64,000 nucleotides of DNA, from positions 175,242 to 239,241 of the forward strand of contig NZ_CVRP01000013.1 of assembly GCF_001261735.1 (NCBI RefSeq). The letters are read 5' to 3'. Positions 35,827 to 45,176 of the stretch are shown here, one piece after another. Below the pieces are notes generated by a model. It had not been told where the DNA came from and did no database searches. It saw nothing but the letters and a program-made list of their open reading frames with translations. This stretch comes from Dysgonomonas sp. BGC7 (GTDB lineage: Bacteria; Bacteroidota; Bacteroidia; Bacteroidales; Dysgonomonadaceae). The stretch's first letter is position 1; each line of letters opens with the position of its first letter. Made by a program: the position numbers and the translations under genes.

Positions 35827-37506
35827 ATGGAAGATTTTGACTTATTGTCTACAAGAGGAAATATTGCGTTCTATAATAGTTGTGAAATCACTGAGTTATT
35901 TCTGGTGAAGAAAACAAAGGTTGATAGTTGTTCAAAAAATGAGATTATTAATTTTTTTACAATCTGTGTATTGGAAGAAAGCAGCTTAATTGTAAAAAAA
36001 GAAAGCTTCCTTACTCCTCAGTTACTTTCAATAGACAAAGAATACTCTTTAGGAATCAAACAATATAGGGTATCCATAGATGAAGTGAAAGATATTTATT
36101 TTCACCTCGTCAATAATAAAAAATGGTATTCAAATCATTCGGATGCGATAAATATCTCTTCTATTCTAAAGAGTTTGACCAAACAATATATTCCTTCACA
36201 AGAAGGGAATAGGCTCAATGCATGTCTAAAAAATAATTTTCATAGTGGTGGTTCTTATATATTAGAAATCTTTGATGAAGAAAAGAAAATGTTAAGATCA
36301 TTACTTGATCAATCATTCTTGACAAAGTATAATGAGTTGTGTGGTAAGATACGAGAAATAATTCCAATAGATTTATCAATTTTAAGAGACAGAATAGGGA
36401 ATTATATATTCCAATTCCCTATAACAGCATTAGACATTGATGCAACAGCATTAAAGGATTGGAATGGAGTTGAATTAAATTTTGCTTGGCATTCTCAATT
36501 TACGGATAAGGACATACTTATACAAGTTGAATCAACATATGACAATAACTACATGGGAGCTACAATAGAGGATTATAATAATTCAGACAAACAATCTATT
36601 GATATTGGAAATCTAGATCAAATAAATCATATTAAGATATGGCGGAAAAGACCGAGCCTAATAATAGCTCATTTTTCTGGGACTTTCATAAAATCATTCG
36701 ACTTTAGTATTGGAATAATCAATCATGAACCTCGTATATTTGAGATTGAAGGGGCACAGCAGATAATTAATGTGTCTTCAAGAGATAAAAAAAAGAAAGA
36801 CAAACAAGTTTTTTATACAGACCAAATTAACAGCAATCTGTATGAAAAAGAAAAGAATGAACTAGAAAAAAAATTGTCCTTTAAACAATATCATAAGGTG
36901 GATAATAATATAGCTTTAGAAGATATAAGAAAGTTGATAAAGCAATCTGATAAAAATGGGGTTTATCTTTGGGATCCATTTTTAAGATCAAATGATATCC
37001 TTAAAACATTATACTTTTCCGAGACTTCAGGTGTAGAGTTACGGGCTATTGGTGCCATAAATAGTACAACTAATTTAGTTTACAATGATAAATCGGCTTC
37101 AAGAGTAAGTGGAGAAGGTTTCAAATCTTTTTTTACTTGTTTGAAATCAATATTCTTGAAAAAAGAAAAGAAACAAGACAGAGGTAATGTAAATGCAAAG
37201 TCAATTATTAATAAAGAAAGACAAATTCTAGATAATTCGAATAATAACAATTTGGGACTAAATTTAGAGTTTAGGATGCAATATGAGAATTGTGGATGGA
37301 AATTTCATGATCGCTTTTTAATTTTCCCAGGAGACAAACTGAATAAGCCTAGAGTTTATGCTCTCGGAACTTCGATTAATTCTTTCGGTAAAGAGCATAA
37401 CATATTACAAATCGTTGCTCATCCTCAGCCTGTAATTGATTCATTTAATGATTTATGGAATTCACTTGACAAAGATGAATGTATTGTATGGAAGCACAAG
37501 AAATAA
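35827..37506 (+). CDS. VPA1262-like protein with PLD-type C-terminal domain
   Basis: A 559-residue protein. The N-terminal 350 residues are mixed alpha/beta without a domain I can name; the overall layout recalls proteins labelled VPA1262 family, which is a tentative match. The C-terminal third looks like a phospholipase-D-type fold: VYLWDPFLRSND (about 379-390), then KFHDRFLIFPGD (His-Asp-Arg, about 490-501), then ALGTSINSFGKEHNILQIV. Degenerate HxK (HxR) sites of this sort are common in bacterial defence nucleases. It starts 1 base after the DUF4365 gene and overlaps the following gene by about 19 bases. Confidence 0.62.
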   Translation: MEDFDLLSTRGNIAFYNSCEITELFLVKKTKVDSCSKNEIINFFTICVLEESSLIVKKESFLTPQLLSIDKEYSLGIKQYRVSIDEVKDIYFHLVNNKKWYSNHSDAINISSILKSLTKQYIPSQEGNRLNACLKNNFHSGGSYILEIFDEEKKMLRSLLDQSFLTKYNELCGKIREIIPIDLSILRDRIGNYIFQFPITALDIDATALKDWNGVELNFAWHSQFTDKDILIQVESTYDNNYMGATIEDYNNSDKQSIDIGNLDQINHIKIWRKRPSLIIAHFSGTFIKSFDFSIGIINHEPRIFEIEGAQQIINVSSRDKKKKDKQVFYTDQINSNLYEKEKNELEKKLSFKQYHKVDNNIALEDIRKLIKQSDKNGVYLWDPFLRSNDILKTLYFSETSGVELRAIGAINSTTNLVYNDKSASRVSGEGFKSFFTCLKSIFLKKEKKQDRGNVNAKSIINKERQILDNSNNNNLGLNLEFRMQYENCGWKFHDRFLIFPGDKLNKPRVYALGTSINSFGKEHNILQIVAHPQPVIDSFNDLWNSLDKDECIVWKHKK

Positions 37507-38924
37507 AAGAGAAGGCTTTAGCCTTAAGTCACTCTTCAGAAACTTCAAGTGAGTTATTTTCGCTTTTAGAAGAATTGGAAGCAATAGAATTGGAAAACTT
37601 TTTACAAAAAGATGATTATGTTAAAAATATAGATCATTCTATACGTCAATTATGTGTATCATCCATATATGATTCTGAAAGATTGGCAGAATTAATAGCT
37701 ACAATGAGAGTTTTTTTAGTCAAAGGACTTGATGAATCTAATATGAAAGCAGTTCTATCCTTTCTAAGTATAAATTGCTATCTTAATATTGAGTTAAATA
37801 AATTAATGCCTAGCCATATAACACAGGAACAAATAGACAACAACTCTAGTCTAATTGTAAGGCTACTAAGCACGATAAAGGTTGAAACTAGAATAGAAGG
37901 AAAATCATATTTTGAAGAGAATTTATTAGCAAAACATCTTGATGGACTTAAAACAGAGAATCTAAATGATGTATATGATTTTGTAGAAGCGCTAGAGAGA
38001 GGGGGAAAAGGTTTTCATTTTAATTACCTATTAGAAAATCTGATTTATTTTCTTTACGAACTGGATTACAGCAAGTTTATTGAAGTATTAAATTCATTAC
38101 CAAATACTCAATATATCGTGTTTTATTTACAATCCTTTGATATTGATGGACTACTTAGATTATCTGATGATGCAAAAATTGATAATAAATGGGTGAATTT
38201 TGAGATTGTTCGTAATATATCTGAAAAAGAGAACAATATTGATTTGGAACTTTATTCGATGCAAATAAAAAGTTTATTGGAAAGAATATATGAAACAGAT
38301 AAAGGTTTTTTCAGACAAGTTATTAAATATTTACATAGAAGTAATATATTGAGTTTGGGGTTAGGACTATTTCTTAGTTCACTTCCTGAAAATTCTATTA
38401 AAGCTATTTTAGATGACTTTATTGATCTGAACACAAATAACTTTTTTATTGACCAAAGAACACAAATACTAGATATTTTTAAAGAAAAATCTTCTGTGGA
38501 GAATTTCAAGTTATTTGTGGAGATAGTATATTTAAAATGGAAACTATATTTTGAAAATCAATATAGAGAACAAGAACTTTATCTACTAGACTTTTTATTA
38601 ACGGATTACGCTAATTATGTTGTAGCCTACTATTATTATCAACCAGTCGAAGTAATTGAAGATCAAATGCAATATTTTCTAAATAACATTATGAATATTG
38701 ATTCTATCTGGTGTAAAGACATATCAAAGATGAAAACTAATATAGTATTAAATTTATCTCACTTTTATCTATTAAGTTTTGCATATAAAGCAAACTCTAT
38801 TAGCTCTAAAAAAATAGAAGAGCTGTATACAAAGATAAAAAACGATGAGATTTTAAAACAACGCTTCTTTCAGATAAAGGATGGAAGTGCTTATTGGCAA
38901 AAAATGGATAGTAATATCTTATGA
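37488..38924 (+). CDS. All-helical protein of unknown function, third gene of the unknown unit
   Basis: A 478-residue protein taken from the Met before EAQEIKEKALAL; another Met three codons earlier is possible. The sequence is leucine- and isoleucine-rich and predicted almost entirely helical (ELFSLLEELEAIELENFL, RLAELIATMRVFLV, LGLGLFLSSLPENSIKAILDDF), like a HEAT-type or scaffold protein. No catalytic motif, signal peptide or membrane segment is visible. It starts inside the PLD-like gene, which strongly suggests a shared function. I do not recognise the family. Confidence 0.65.
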   Translation: MEAQEIKEKALALSHSSETSSELFSLLEELEAIELENFLQKDDYVKNIDHSIRQLCVSSIYDSERLAELIATMRVFLVKGLDESNMKAVLSFLSINCYLNIELNKLMPSHITQEQIDNNSSLIVRLLSTIKVETRIEGKSYFEENLLAKHLDGLKTENLNDVYDFVEALERGGKGFHFNYLLENLIYFLYELDYSKFIEVLNSLPNTQYIVFYLQSFDIDGLLRLSDDAKIDNKWVNFEIVRNISEKENNIDLELYSMQIKSLLERIYETDKGFFRQVIKYLHRSNILSLGLGLFLSSLPENSIKAILDDFIDLNTNNFFIDQRTQILDIFKEKSSVENFKLFVEIVYLKWKLYFENQYREQELYLLDFLLTDYANYVVAYYYYQPVEVIEDQMQYFLNNIMNIDSIWCKDISKMKTNIVLNLSHFYLLSFAYKANSISSKKIEELYTKIKNDEILKQRFFQIKDGSAYWQKMDSNIL

Positions 38925-39102
38925 AACTACTCTATTTAATAACAGTCTATTATAAATATATAACGTGAAAGAATCTATGTTGCCTAAAGACTTAACTTAG
39001 TTGTTGATTACTTATGCCTTTTGCATTTATTTTCTTACCTTTACCTCAAAGTTCTTAGAAAAACAGCCAAAAGCAAGGCACTGCAAAGCGTTCATTTTTT
39101 AC

Positions 39103-39122
39103 GCTACCAAAGTGTTGCCTGT
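39103..39122 (-). repeat. Right copy of inverted 20-base end repeat (probable integrase arm site)
   Basis: Exact reverse complement of 20768-20787, located 51 bases inside the distal att copy. Confidence 0.7.
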
Positions 39123-39173
39123 ATGTTTTAGATAGTTTTGTAAAAGCAAGATATACAAACGAATAGAGGGACA

Positions 39174-39196
39174 GTTCGAGTCCCTTCATCCGCACT
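39174..39196 (+). repeat. Right attachment site of element A / left attachment site of element B
   Basis: Exact direct copy of the 23-base tRNA-Leu end (20597-20619). It is not followed by host sequence but by a homologue of element A's own left end, so it also marks the start of a second element. Confidence 0.92.
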
Positions 39197-39219
39197 AGGC
39201 CGAAAGGCAAAACAAAGCA

Positions 39220-39257
39220 AATCCTTGAAAATCAATTGGTTTTCAAGGATTTTTTTA
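39220..39257 (+). terminator. Terminator hairpin at the left end of element B
   Basis: Stem aatccttgaaaa / ttttcaaggatt followed by seven T residues. It occupies the same place as the hairpin after tRNA-Leu (20644-20678) but has a different stem sequence. Confidence 0.75.
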
Positions 39258-39457
39258 TTCCCTGAATTTTGGTCAAAAAGCAAAAAAATGCACTTTAAAG
39301 CAGGTTTGCCGTTACCTAAACGTTACCTATTTTTAAAAATAAAAAACAGGCTACAGTTTGGTAACGTGAACAGTTTTATTTCACTGTATTACAACGTTTT
39401 CAGTAGTTGTTCTAAGGGCTTAAAAATATAACTTTATAACCAAAAATTTTTAAGATT

Positions 39458-40450
39458 ATGGAACAAAAAATGAGTAAAAAGAAAAACACGTTTTTTCTAT
39501 CGTGTTATTTGGAAAAATCAAATGCTGTAAAAACAGAGGAAGCTCCTATTTATCTACGAATTACAGTAAACAAACAGATTGCAGCAGTTAGTCTACAGGG
39601 AACAGTCTCACCTAATTTATGGGATTAGGCAAAAGAAAGATCAAGGGCTAAGGACAAATTTGCAATCGAATTAAACAATTACATTAATTCGGCAAAGGCA
39701 AAAATCACCACCATGTACCGAGAATTGGAGCTAGATGGCAAACACATTACTGCCCAGCTTCTCAAAGATATGTACCTCGGAAATCATTAAGATGAAGAGA
39801 AAGGAAAAACTTTGGTAGAAGTGCATTCCGATCATAATGAACGATGTCGAAAACTTCTCGGTGTAGAATATTCACAATCTACTATTTATAAATTCGACCC
39901 CTCTCTGAAATATCTGAAAGAATTTATGTCAATAGAAATGAGTATTGAGGGCACTCCATTAAAAGAGATTAACGAATATTTCATTCGTAAATATGAACTC
40001 TACCTTAAAACAGAGAAGGGTTGTGCGAACAATTCAGCAATCAAGCATTTAAAAATTTTAAGAAAATTATTCGTATTGCTCTGGTCAATGACTGGTTGCA
40101 GAAAGACCCTTTCACTCCTATCAAGTTTAGACAAGACGAAGTATACGTAGAATTTCGAACGATGTACGAGCTGAATACTTTAATGGAGAAAGAAATGCCA
40201 TGTAAGCGATTAGAACAAGTGCGAGATGTATTTGTGTTTTGTGCTTTTACTGGTCTAGCATTCGTAAATGTTAAGAGCCTGAAAGCGGAACATATTATTC
40301 ATGGGAATAAGGACGAGATGTGGATTCGTAAACCTTGTATTAAAACAAATAATATGCGCAATATTCCATTACTAAGAGTCCCACGAGAATTATTACAGAA
40401 ATATAATACTGATAAAGGTTGTGAATTACGAGAGCAAGTTCTACCAATAA
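39458..40450 (+). pseudogene. Broken integrase of element B
   Basis: Homologue of the intact integrase at 20880, preceded by a matching leader (ataactttataaccaaaa). The frame is destroyed by TAG near 39626 (where the intact gene reads GAC CCA), by TAA near 39788 (aatcattaagat versus aatcatgaagat), and by a one-base loss near 40064 (aaaattttaag versus aaaattttcaag). Homology stops near 40445, before the HxxR and Tyr active-site region. Frames 39812-40150 and 40021-40662 are pieces of it. Element B can therefore no longer excise by itself. Confidence 0.88.
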
Positions 40451-40480
40451 GACTGCCTGCCGGACAAACAGGCAAGCAGC
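40451..40480 (-). terminator. Probable terminator of the fimbrial operon
   Basis: Inverted repeat (gactgcctg / caggcaagc) just downstream of the last minus-strand fimbrillin gene, at the point where integrase homology ends. No strong T tract follows, so confidence is moderate. Confidence 0.4.
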
Positions 40481-40489
40481 CTATGTTTA

Positions 40490-41959
40490 TTAAAAAGCTA
40501 AAACACAACGCGCGCTATTGCTGCCAAAGCTCTTATTGCCGTAGAACGTACTGCCAGCACCGAAAGAGACACCCCACGTGCTGGTGCTGTCACCCTCCGA
40601 CGAAGACCAGTAATAATAGTCGCCTAAATCGTCACCCCCGGCGGCATTCAACCTATCGTTGAAGTCGCTTCTATTCGTATTATAAGCACTGTACAGAACG
40701 GACAACTCATCCATGGCCGGCAAATACCATACACCGTCAACAATACCACTATTCATGGTTTGGTATATCCAGTTGAAAATGAAATAGTCGGTCGTAAAAT
40801 TCGTTGCGTCTTTACGTGCTGCTATCAGGCTGCGAGTGGCTGTTTTCCCGTCTGTGGTGCTGCGGATACCTGTTACGTCTACACGTTCATCTTTGCCATA
40901 TACTCCCCAGCGTCCTGTTGTTTCTTTCAGCCCTACCACTTTACCGTGCTTTCCGCTGCTTGCGGGGTCGAGCCAATAGACGATGCCTTTTATTTTGACT
41001 TTTTCTACCGGATTGCTCAGATCTACATTCGGGTCGGGATAGTAATCGCCTACTCGGTAGGTATATGCTGCAACAATACCGCCATTATCATCGACTGTAC
41101 CATTTGTCCAATCCATTACCGTATACGTTGCTTGCAGTTCGGTACCTTGTAGCGTAATCCGGAAATCGTAACTTTTGCCGGACTCTAAAACCAAAGGCAA
41201 TGTCGGTTTGTAATAATAATCGTTGTTATCTGCCACTACTTTAATCAGGCGAGTACCACTTGCAATAGTCTGTGGCACAACAATAGTTCCGTTTGCATGG
41301 GGAATAACGTTTGTTGCTATGCCTTTTGCCACACCTATAATTCCCGTTGTGCGGTCAAACTCTGCTGTGGGCAATACATTCATAATATTTACCCCCACCG
41401 TTGCCCCTCCTGTGAGAGGGGGAGCACCATCTCCTGCAATTAAACTGCAGGTGATACGTGACAGCTTGTGCTTAAATGGCAGACTGTGAGCCGTACTTTG
41501 ACGGGTATAGCTTGTCTCTGTACTATACAGCAGGTCGCTGGCATTGTAACCGGCATCGGTGCTCTGGTTGGATTCGATACTGAAATCGAACAAATCGGCA
41601 GTATCACTACTATATGGATAGTAGCCAGATATCTTCACACTCCGTCCACTCGATGGATAGTAAGGCTGCGAACCGCCCTGTAAATTCAATCCACCCGAAG
41701 CATTCACTTTGTAATGCAGATTGGAACCTATCGAGGCATTCGTTCCGCCATCCTCATTGATATAAACTCCTGCTTCCATGCCCGATAACAGGGGTTGATT
41801 GTCGGTTATAGTTGATTTCACTTGCAGGCCATCTACAGTCTGTGCTGAAAGGAGGATAGGAAGATCTCCCCCTATTCCTTCCTCTGTGTCATTGCTGCAC
41901 GAGATACACCAACCGGCCAACAAGCACATCAGACCAATATAAAGAATAATTTGCTTCAT
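40490..41959 (-). CDS. Fimbrillin-like lipoprotein with C-terminal DUF1566-type domain
   Basis: A 489-residue protein taken from the Met before KQIILYIG, which gives a lipoprotein signal (lipobox WCISC). The N-terminal two thirds resemble Bacteroidales fimbrillins: YYPSSGRSVKISGYYPYSSD, LPFKHKLSRITCSLI, TIVVPQTIASGTRLIKV and SGKSYDFRITL. The C-terminal 170 residues (VYWLDPASSGKHGKVVGL, GVWYLPAMDELSVLY, YYYWSSSEGDSTSTWGVSF, SNSARCVLAF) form a DUF1566/FISUMP-type lectin-like domain. This suggests a tip or adhesin subunit. It starts 2 bases after the preceding fimbrillin gene. Confidence 0.82.
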   Translation of the reverse strand: MKQIILYIGLMCLLAGWCISCSNDTEEGIGGDLPILLSAQTVDGLQVKSTITDNQPLLSGMEAGVYINEDGGTNASIGSNLHYKVNASGGLNLQGGSQPYYPSSGRSVKISGYYPYSSDTADLFDFSIESNQSTDAGYNASDLLYSTETSYTRQSTAHSLPFKHKLSRITCSLIAGDGAPPLTGGATVGVNIMNVLPTAEFDRTTGIIGVAKGIATNVIPHANGTIVVPQTIASGTRLIKVVADNNDYYYKPTLPLVLESGKSYDFRITLQGTELQATYTVMDWTNGTVDDNGGIVAAYTYRVGDYYPDPNVDLSNPVEKVKIKGIVYWLDPASSGKHGKVVGLKETTGRWGVYGKDERVDVTGIRSTTDGKTATRSLIAARKDATNFTTDYFIFNWIYQTMNSGIVDGVWYLPAMDELSVLYSAYNTNRSDFNDRLNAAGGDDLGDYYYWSSSEGDSTSTWGVSFGAGSTFYGNKSFGSNSARCVLAF

Positions 41960-41961
41960 AT

Positions 41962-42834
41962 TTAATCCATTTCGGCTGTCACTTGTTTTCCAACAGGCTG
42001 CCAAGGGGTAACACTGGTAGACATACTTATTCCTGTGAGGTTTACTGTAATTGCATAGTTATACTGTTGCCTCGGAGCGAAATTAACGCCACCTGTAGGA
42101 ACAGTGTGGTAAAGAGTTCCCCCTGAAGCCAATGTAACTTCTATCAGTTTTGTGCCTGCCGCTATAGTCTGGGGAACTATAATTGCTCCGCCTGCGTTGG
42201 GCGTAATTGCTGTTACCGTACCTTTTGCAGCACTTACTGTTCCGGCAATACGGTCAAATTCAACAGTGGGCAAAGTGTTGATTATTTTCACAGTCGCACC
42301 GGATAGATCGGGAGAACCGCTTCCCGCCACAAGTGTATAGGTGATTTTAGTCAATAAATGATCGAAGGTTAGCGTATGAGCGGTCTTTTGGCGGGCATAA
42401 TTCGCCTCTGCACTGTACAACAGGTCACTGTTGTAATAGTTGGCATTGACGCTTTGGTCGGCTGTCACACTGAAATCAAAGACATCGGCCAAGCCGCTGT
42501 TGTACGGATGGTAGCCGGATATCTTCACCCCGCTTCCGGTTTCGGGATAATACTGCGTAGTTCCCGTCAGCCCTCCACTGCCATTCGCTGTATGGGCAAG
42601 ATTTGGCATATAGGTAACGGCCGGCGTTAAGGCATCCTCGCTGATATACAAACCTATTTGCTGTCCCGAAGCGATCTGATCGTCCGGAGCTGCTTTAGTC
42701 ATTCGTAAATCGGCAGAAGCTGTGGTCAGGTGTATTTCGCCGTTCCAATTGTCTGCGGGTTCTTCGTTGTCGTTGCTGCATGCTGCAAATAATACTGCAG
42801 ATAATGTTAATGCACTTAATAGTTTTGTTTTCAT
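41962..42834 (-). CDS. Fimbrillin family lipoprotein
   Basis: A 290-residue lipoprotein (VLFAACSND lipobox). Fimbrillin features include YYPETGSGVKISGYHPYNSG, LTFDHLLTKITYTLV, AIIVPQTIAAGTKLIEV and PRQQYNYAITVNLTG at the end. Fimbrillins are lipidated, exported to the surface and assembled by strand exchange after proteolytic processing. This one lacks an extra C-terminal domain. It is clearly paralogous to its neighbours on both sides. Confidence 0.85.
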   Translation of the reverse strand: MKTKLLSALTLSAVLFAACSNDNEEPADNWNGEIHLTTASADLRMTKAAPDDQIASGQQIGLYISEDALTPAVTYMPNLAHTANGSGGLTGTTQYYPETGSGVKISGYHPYNSGLADVFDFSVTADQSVNANYYNSDLLYSAEANYARQKTAHTLTFDHLLTKITYTLVAGSGSPDLSGATVKIINTLPTVEFDRIAGTVSAAKGTVTAITPNAGGAIIVPQTIAAGTKLIEVTLASGGTLYHTVPTGGVNFAPRQQYNYAITVNLTGISMSTSVTPWQPVGKQVTAEMD

Positions 42835-42878
42835 ACTTTTTTTGAGTTTATAATTATTCTGTATTCTATTTTACACGA

Positions 42879-43730
42879 TCAATTTGCTATTCCATTATTA
42901 TCTTTTAAATCTTCCGTCCACTTGATTATTTCCGCAGGGCTGACAGTAATTCCGCCTTGCGAGAGGGTCAGGGTATAGTTGTATTGTTCGCCTGTTCTAA
43001 ATTTCTGTTCAACGGGCAAAATGTATTCAAAGCTACGTGCTCCTATAGTAGCCTCGAATAAAGCCGTGCCTGCCGATACCGTTTGCGGAATCACAATGGC
43101 TTTATACTTATTCGTCCCATCGCCATTGGGTGTTATAGCCTGTATATTATTCGGGGTCATCAATACTCCAGAGAGGGTGATGGTAGCTGTAGTGTTCGCT
43201 CCGGTTATCTGTATCGTGGCGTTTGACAATTCAGCAGCGTTAACTCCGTCTCCTGTCACAAGTGTCAGGTTAATCCTGCTCAGGTGATGCTTAAAAGTCA
43301 GCGAGATATTGTTACGATTGGCAAATGTGAAAGTTTCGGATGCTGCATACAGAAAATCACTTGCCGTATAGTTGCTATTGAGGCTCTGATCTGTTTTTAC
43401 TGACACACTGGTAAGAGAGCCTGTCTGATAGGGAGCGTATGCATAGATGCTGATGTTGCCTGTGGAGCCCCAATAGCCTTGTTTTTGGGGAGTTAGTCTG
43501 CCTGACGTACCTGTATATTTTGCATTGTTATAGGATATTCCTCCCGAAACAAATACCCCGACATCGCCGATGTCTGAAACCGATCCGGGGATAGGAGCAC
43601 TGGCTCCCTCTACCTGTGCAGACAGCATCAACGGATATTCTTCCGACAGAAAGTTTTCCTCTGACGAGCAGCCCCACAGCAGGGGTAATACCGCTAACCA
43701 AAGGAAGTGTTTTATTATTTTTGTTTTCAT
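42879..43730 (-). CDS. Fimbrillin family lipoprotein
   Basis: A 283-residue lipoprotein (PLLWGCSSE lipobox). YWGSTGNISIYAYAPYQTG, NISLTFKHHLSRINLTLV, KAIVIPQTVSAGTALFEA and FRTGEQYNYTLTLSQGG show the same fold as the two following genes. It is probably a stalk or minor fimbrial subunit. Confidence 0.85.
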   Translation of the reverse strand: MKTKIIKHFLWLAVLPLLWGCSSEENFLSEEYPLMLSAQVEGASAPIPGSVSDIGDVGVFVSGGISYNNAKYTGTSGRLTPQKQGYWGSTGNISIYAYAPYQTGSLTSVSVKTDQSLNSNYTASDFLYAASETFTFANRNNISLTFKHHLSRINLTLVTGDGVNAAELSNATIQITGANTTATITLSGVLMTPNNIQAITPNGDGTNKYKAIVIPQTVSAGTALFEATIGARSFEYILPVEQKFRTGEQYNYTLTLSQGGITVSPAEIIKWTEDLKDNNGIAN

Positions 43731-43768
43731 TGTTTTCTATTTTATGATCGATTTTTTTGAATAAGTCA

Positions 43769-45157
43769 TTAAAAATTCATAATTGCACGGAGACGTAAAA
43801 TATTCCCCTTGTGATATCCTAGCTGTAAGTTCGTACCAAAATTGAAAGCACTTGCATGCGTAGCGCTGGCCTCCGAAGAAGACCAATACCACGTATCGCT
43901 TAAATTTTCGCCTCCTATAAAAGTCAAACCCATATTAACGATATCCTTAACATTATATAGATCTTGCAATTCGTTTTTAGCAGGCAGATACCATACCCCT
44001 TTAGCTATAGAGCTGTTATATTCTTCATTCACAGGACTCTTAGCATGTATCCATGCGAAAGCAGGATAATCGGAGAAAGTGGAACCAATATTAAATATCG
44101 CTTTCATATTTATCAATCCATTCGTCCCATCTGTTGCATTGGTTGTTCCATCCTCGTTAGCCCATTTAATAGCATTACCTTCATCCAGACTTAGTACTTT
44201 CCCATTCTTTCTTGCATTGCTTGTTGCATATACAATGCCTACCGGTGTACCCTTATAGGGGTAAATATCTCCTATACTATATGGATGATCCGGGTCTAAC
44301 TGGTAATCGAGTGTTACCTTATAAGTCGAGGCTTTCCCCCGTTGTAGGAGTGTCGGCGAGTTAATGGTATATTCCATATCGATCACATTGCCTTCTAGTG
44401 CCTGACCGAAAGCAAATAGTTCGCCTGGATCGATTATCTGCGACGGTATCAGCGCTCGGAATACCCAACTGCCATCGGTGGTAGGTACACGGTACATGGT
44501 GATATCTGTGGAAGGAGCAGAAGTGTCTACCAGAATAGTGCTACCTACAGTGTTGCGCTTTACATTTTTCAATATTACTTTAAAGCCATCCGTTCCTTCC
44601 CTGAAAGCAGGCACAGGAGCGACCCTGTCTACAGTTACCTGTATCATTGCCATCATGTGGTCAAAAGATAAACTTACCAAATTATTACTTTGTCCAGAAG
44701 CAGTAGCTCTTAGGTGATCGTGCCTATTGTAGTTGGTTGCCGTGCTTTGGTCGGCTTTCACCTCGAAACACAACTCTTCTTTTGTTGTATTGTGATCTCC
44801 CTGATAAGGGTAATAGGCTTCAAAATCGAGTCTTTTACCATCCATCGGATAATAAATTTTATCGGCATTGGTTGCAGCTACCCAATAGCCGCCTACACGC
44901 ATCAGTTTTACGTTTTGGGCAACAACATCTGCTGTTCCTGCTTTCAGAGCAAAGACTCCGATTTCGTCTCCGTCTTCAAAGACCGTATTGAATGCAATAT
45001 CGGTCGTTGCACGAGTCGAAGGGGCAAAAGCGATATCAAACTGTACTTCGCTACCCGGTTTCACTTCCGGCTGTATATTTGTGTCCTCGTCACTGCTGCA
45101 TCCTACCAGTGATAGCAAAGCCAAGATTACTAAGAGGTTTCTTATTGTTTGTTTCAT
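43769..45157 (-). CDS. Fimbrillin-like lipoprotein with C-terminal DUF1566-type domain
   Basis: A 462-residue lipoprotein from the Met before KQTIRNLLVILAL (lipobox LVGCSSD). The N-terminal fimbrillin part (GSEVQFDIAFAPSTRATT, RLDFEAYYPYQGDHN, VSLSFDHMMAMIQVTV, KASTYKVTLDYQL) is followed by a DUF1566-type domain (VGIVYATSNARKNGKVLSL, GVWYLPAKNELQDLY, WYWSSSEASATHAS, ILRLRAIMNF). It is the second fimbrillin/DUF1566 fusion in the operon and probably another tip-type subunit. Confidence 0.82.
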   Translation of the reverse strand: MKQTIRNLLVILALLSLVGCSSDEDTNIQPEVKPGSEVQFDIAFAPSTRATTDIAFNTVFEDGDEIGVFALKAGTADVVAQNVKLMRVGGYWVAATNADKIYYPMDGKRLDFEAYYPYQGDHNTTKEELCFEVKADQSTATNYNRHDHLRATASGQSNNLVSLSFDHMMAMIQVTVDRVAPVPAFREGTDGFKVILKNVKRNTVGSTILVDTSAPSTDITMYRVPTTDGSWVFRALIPSQIIDPGELFAFGQALEGNVIDMEYTINSPTLLQRGKASTYKVTLDYQLDPDHPYSIGDIYPYKGTPVGIVYATSNARKNGKVLSLDEGNAIKWANEDGTTNATDGTNGLINMKAIFNIGSTFSDYPAFAWIHAKSPVNEEYNSSIAKGVWYLPAKNELQDLYNVKDIVNMGLTFIGGENLSDTWYWSSSEASATHASAFNFGTNLQLGYHKGNILRLRAIMNF

Positions 45158-45176
45158 ATATTGTATAATTTTAGTT

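Larger units (their letters stand above)
20597..39196 (+). mobile_element. Element A: mobilizable integrative island in tRNA-Leu
   Basis: Bounded by 23-base direct repeats, with an integrase at the left end, an oriT-like region and btgA/btgB mobilization genes in the middle, and no conjugation (tra) genes. It should therefore move with help from another conjugative element. Cargo includes a MarR-GNAT/cupin/panB operon, a reverse transcriptase, a Septu-like pair and a three-gene unknown unit. The right half is visibly more AT-rich than the flanking genes, which supports acquisition. Inverted 20-base copies (20768-20787 and 39103-39122) near both ends look like integrase arm sites. Confidence 0.9.

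Noticed and set aside
40021..40662. 213-residue open frame at the end of the broken integrase
   Set aside because: Its first part is integrase in a shifted frame; its end runs antisense through the fimbrillin gene.
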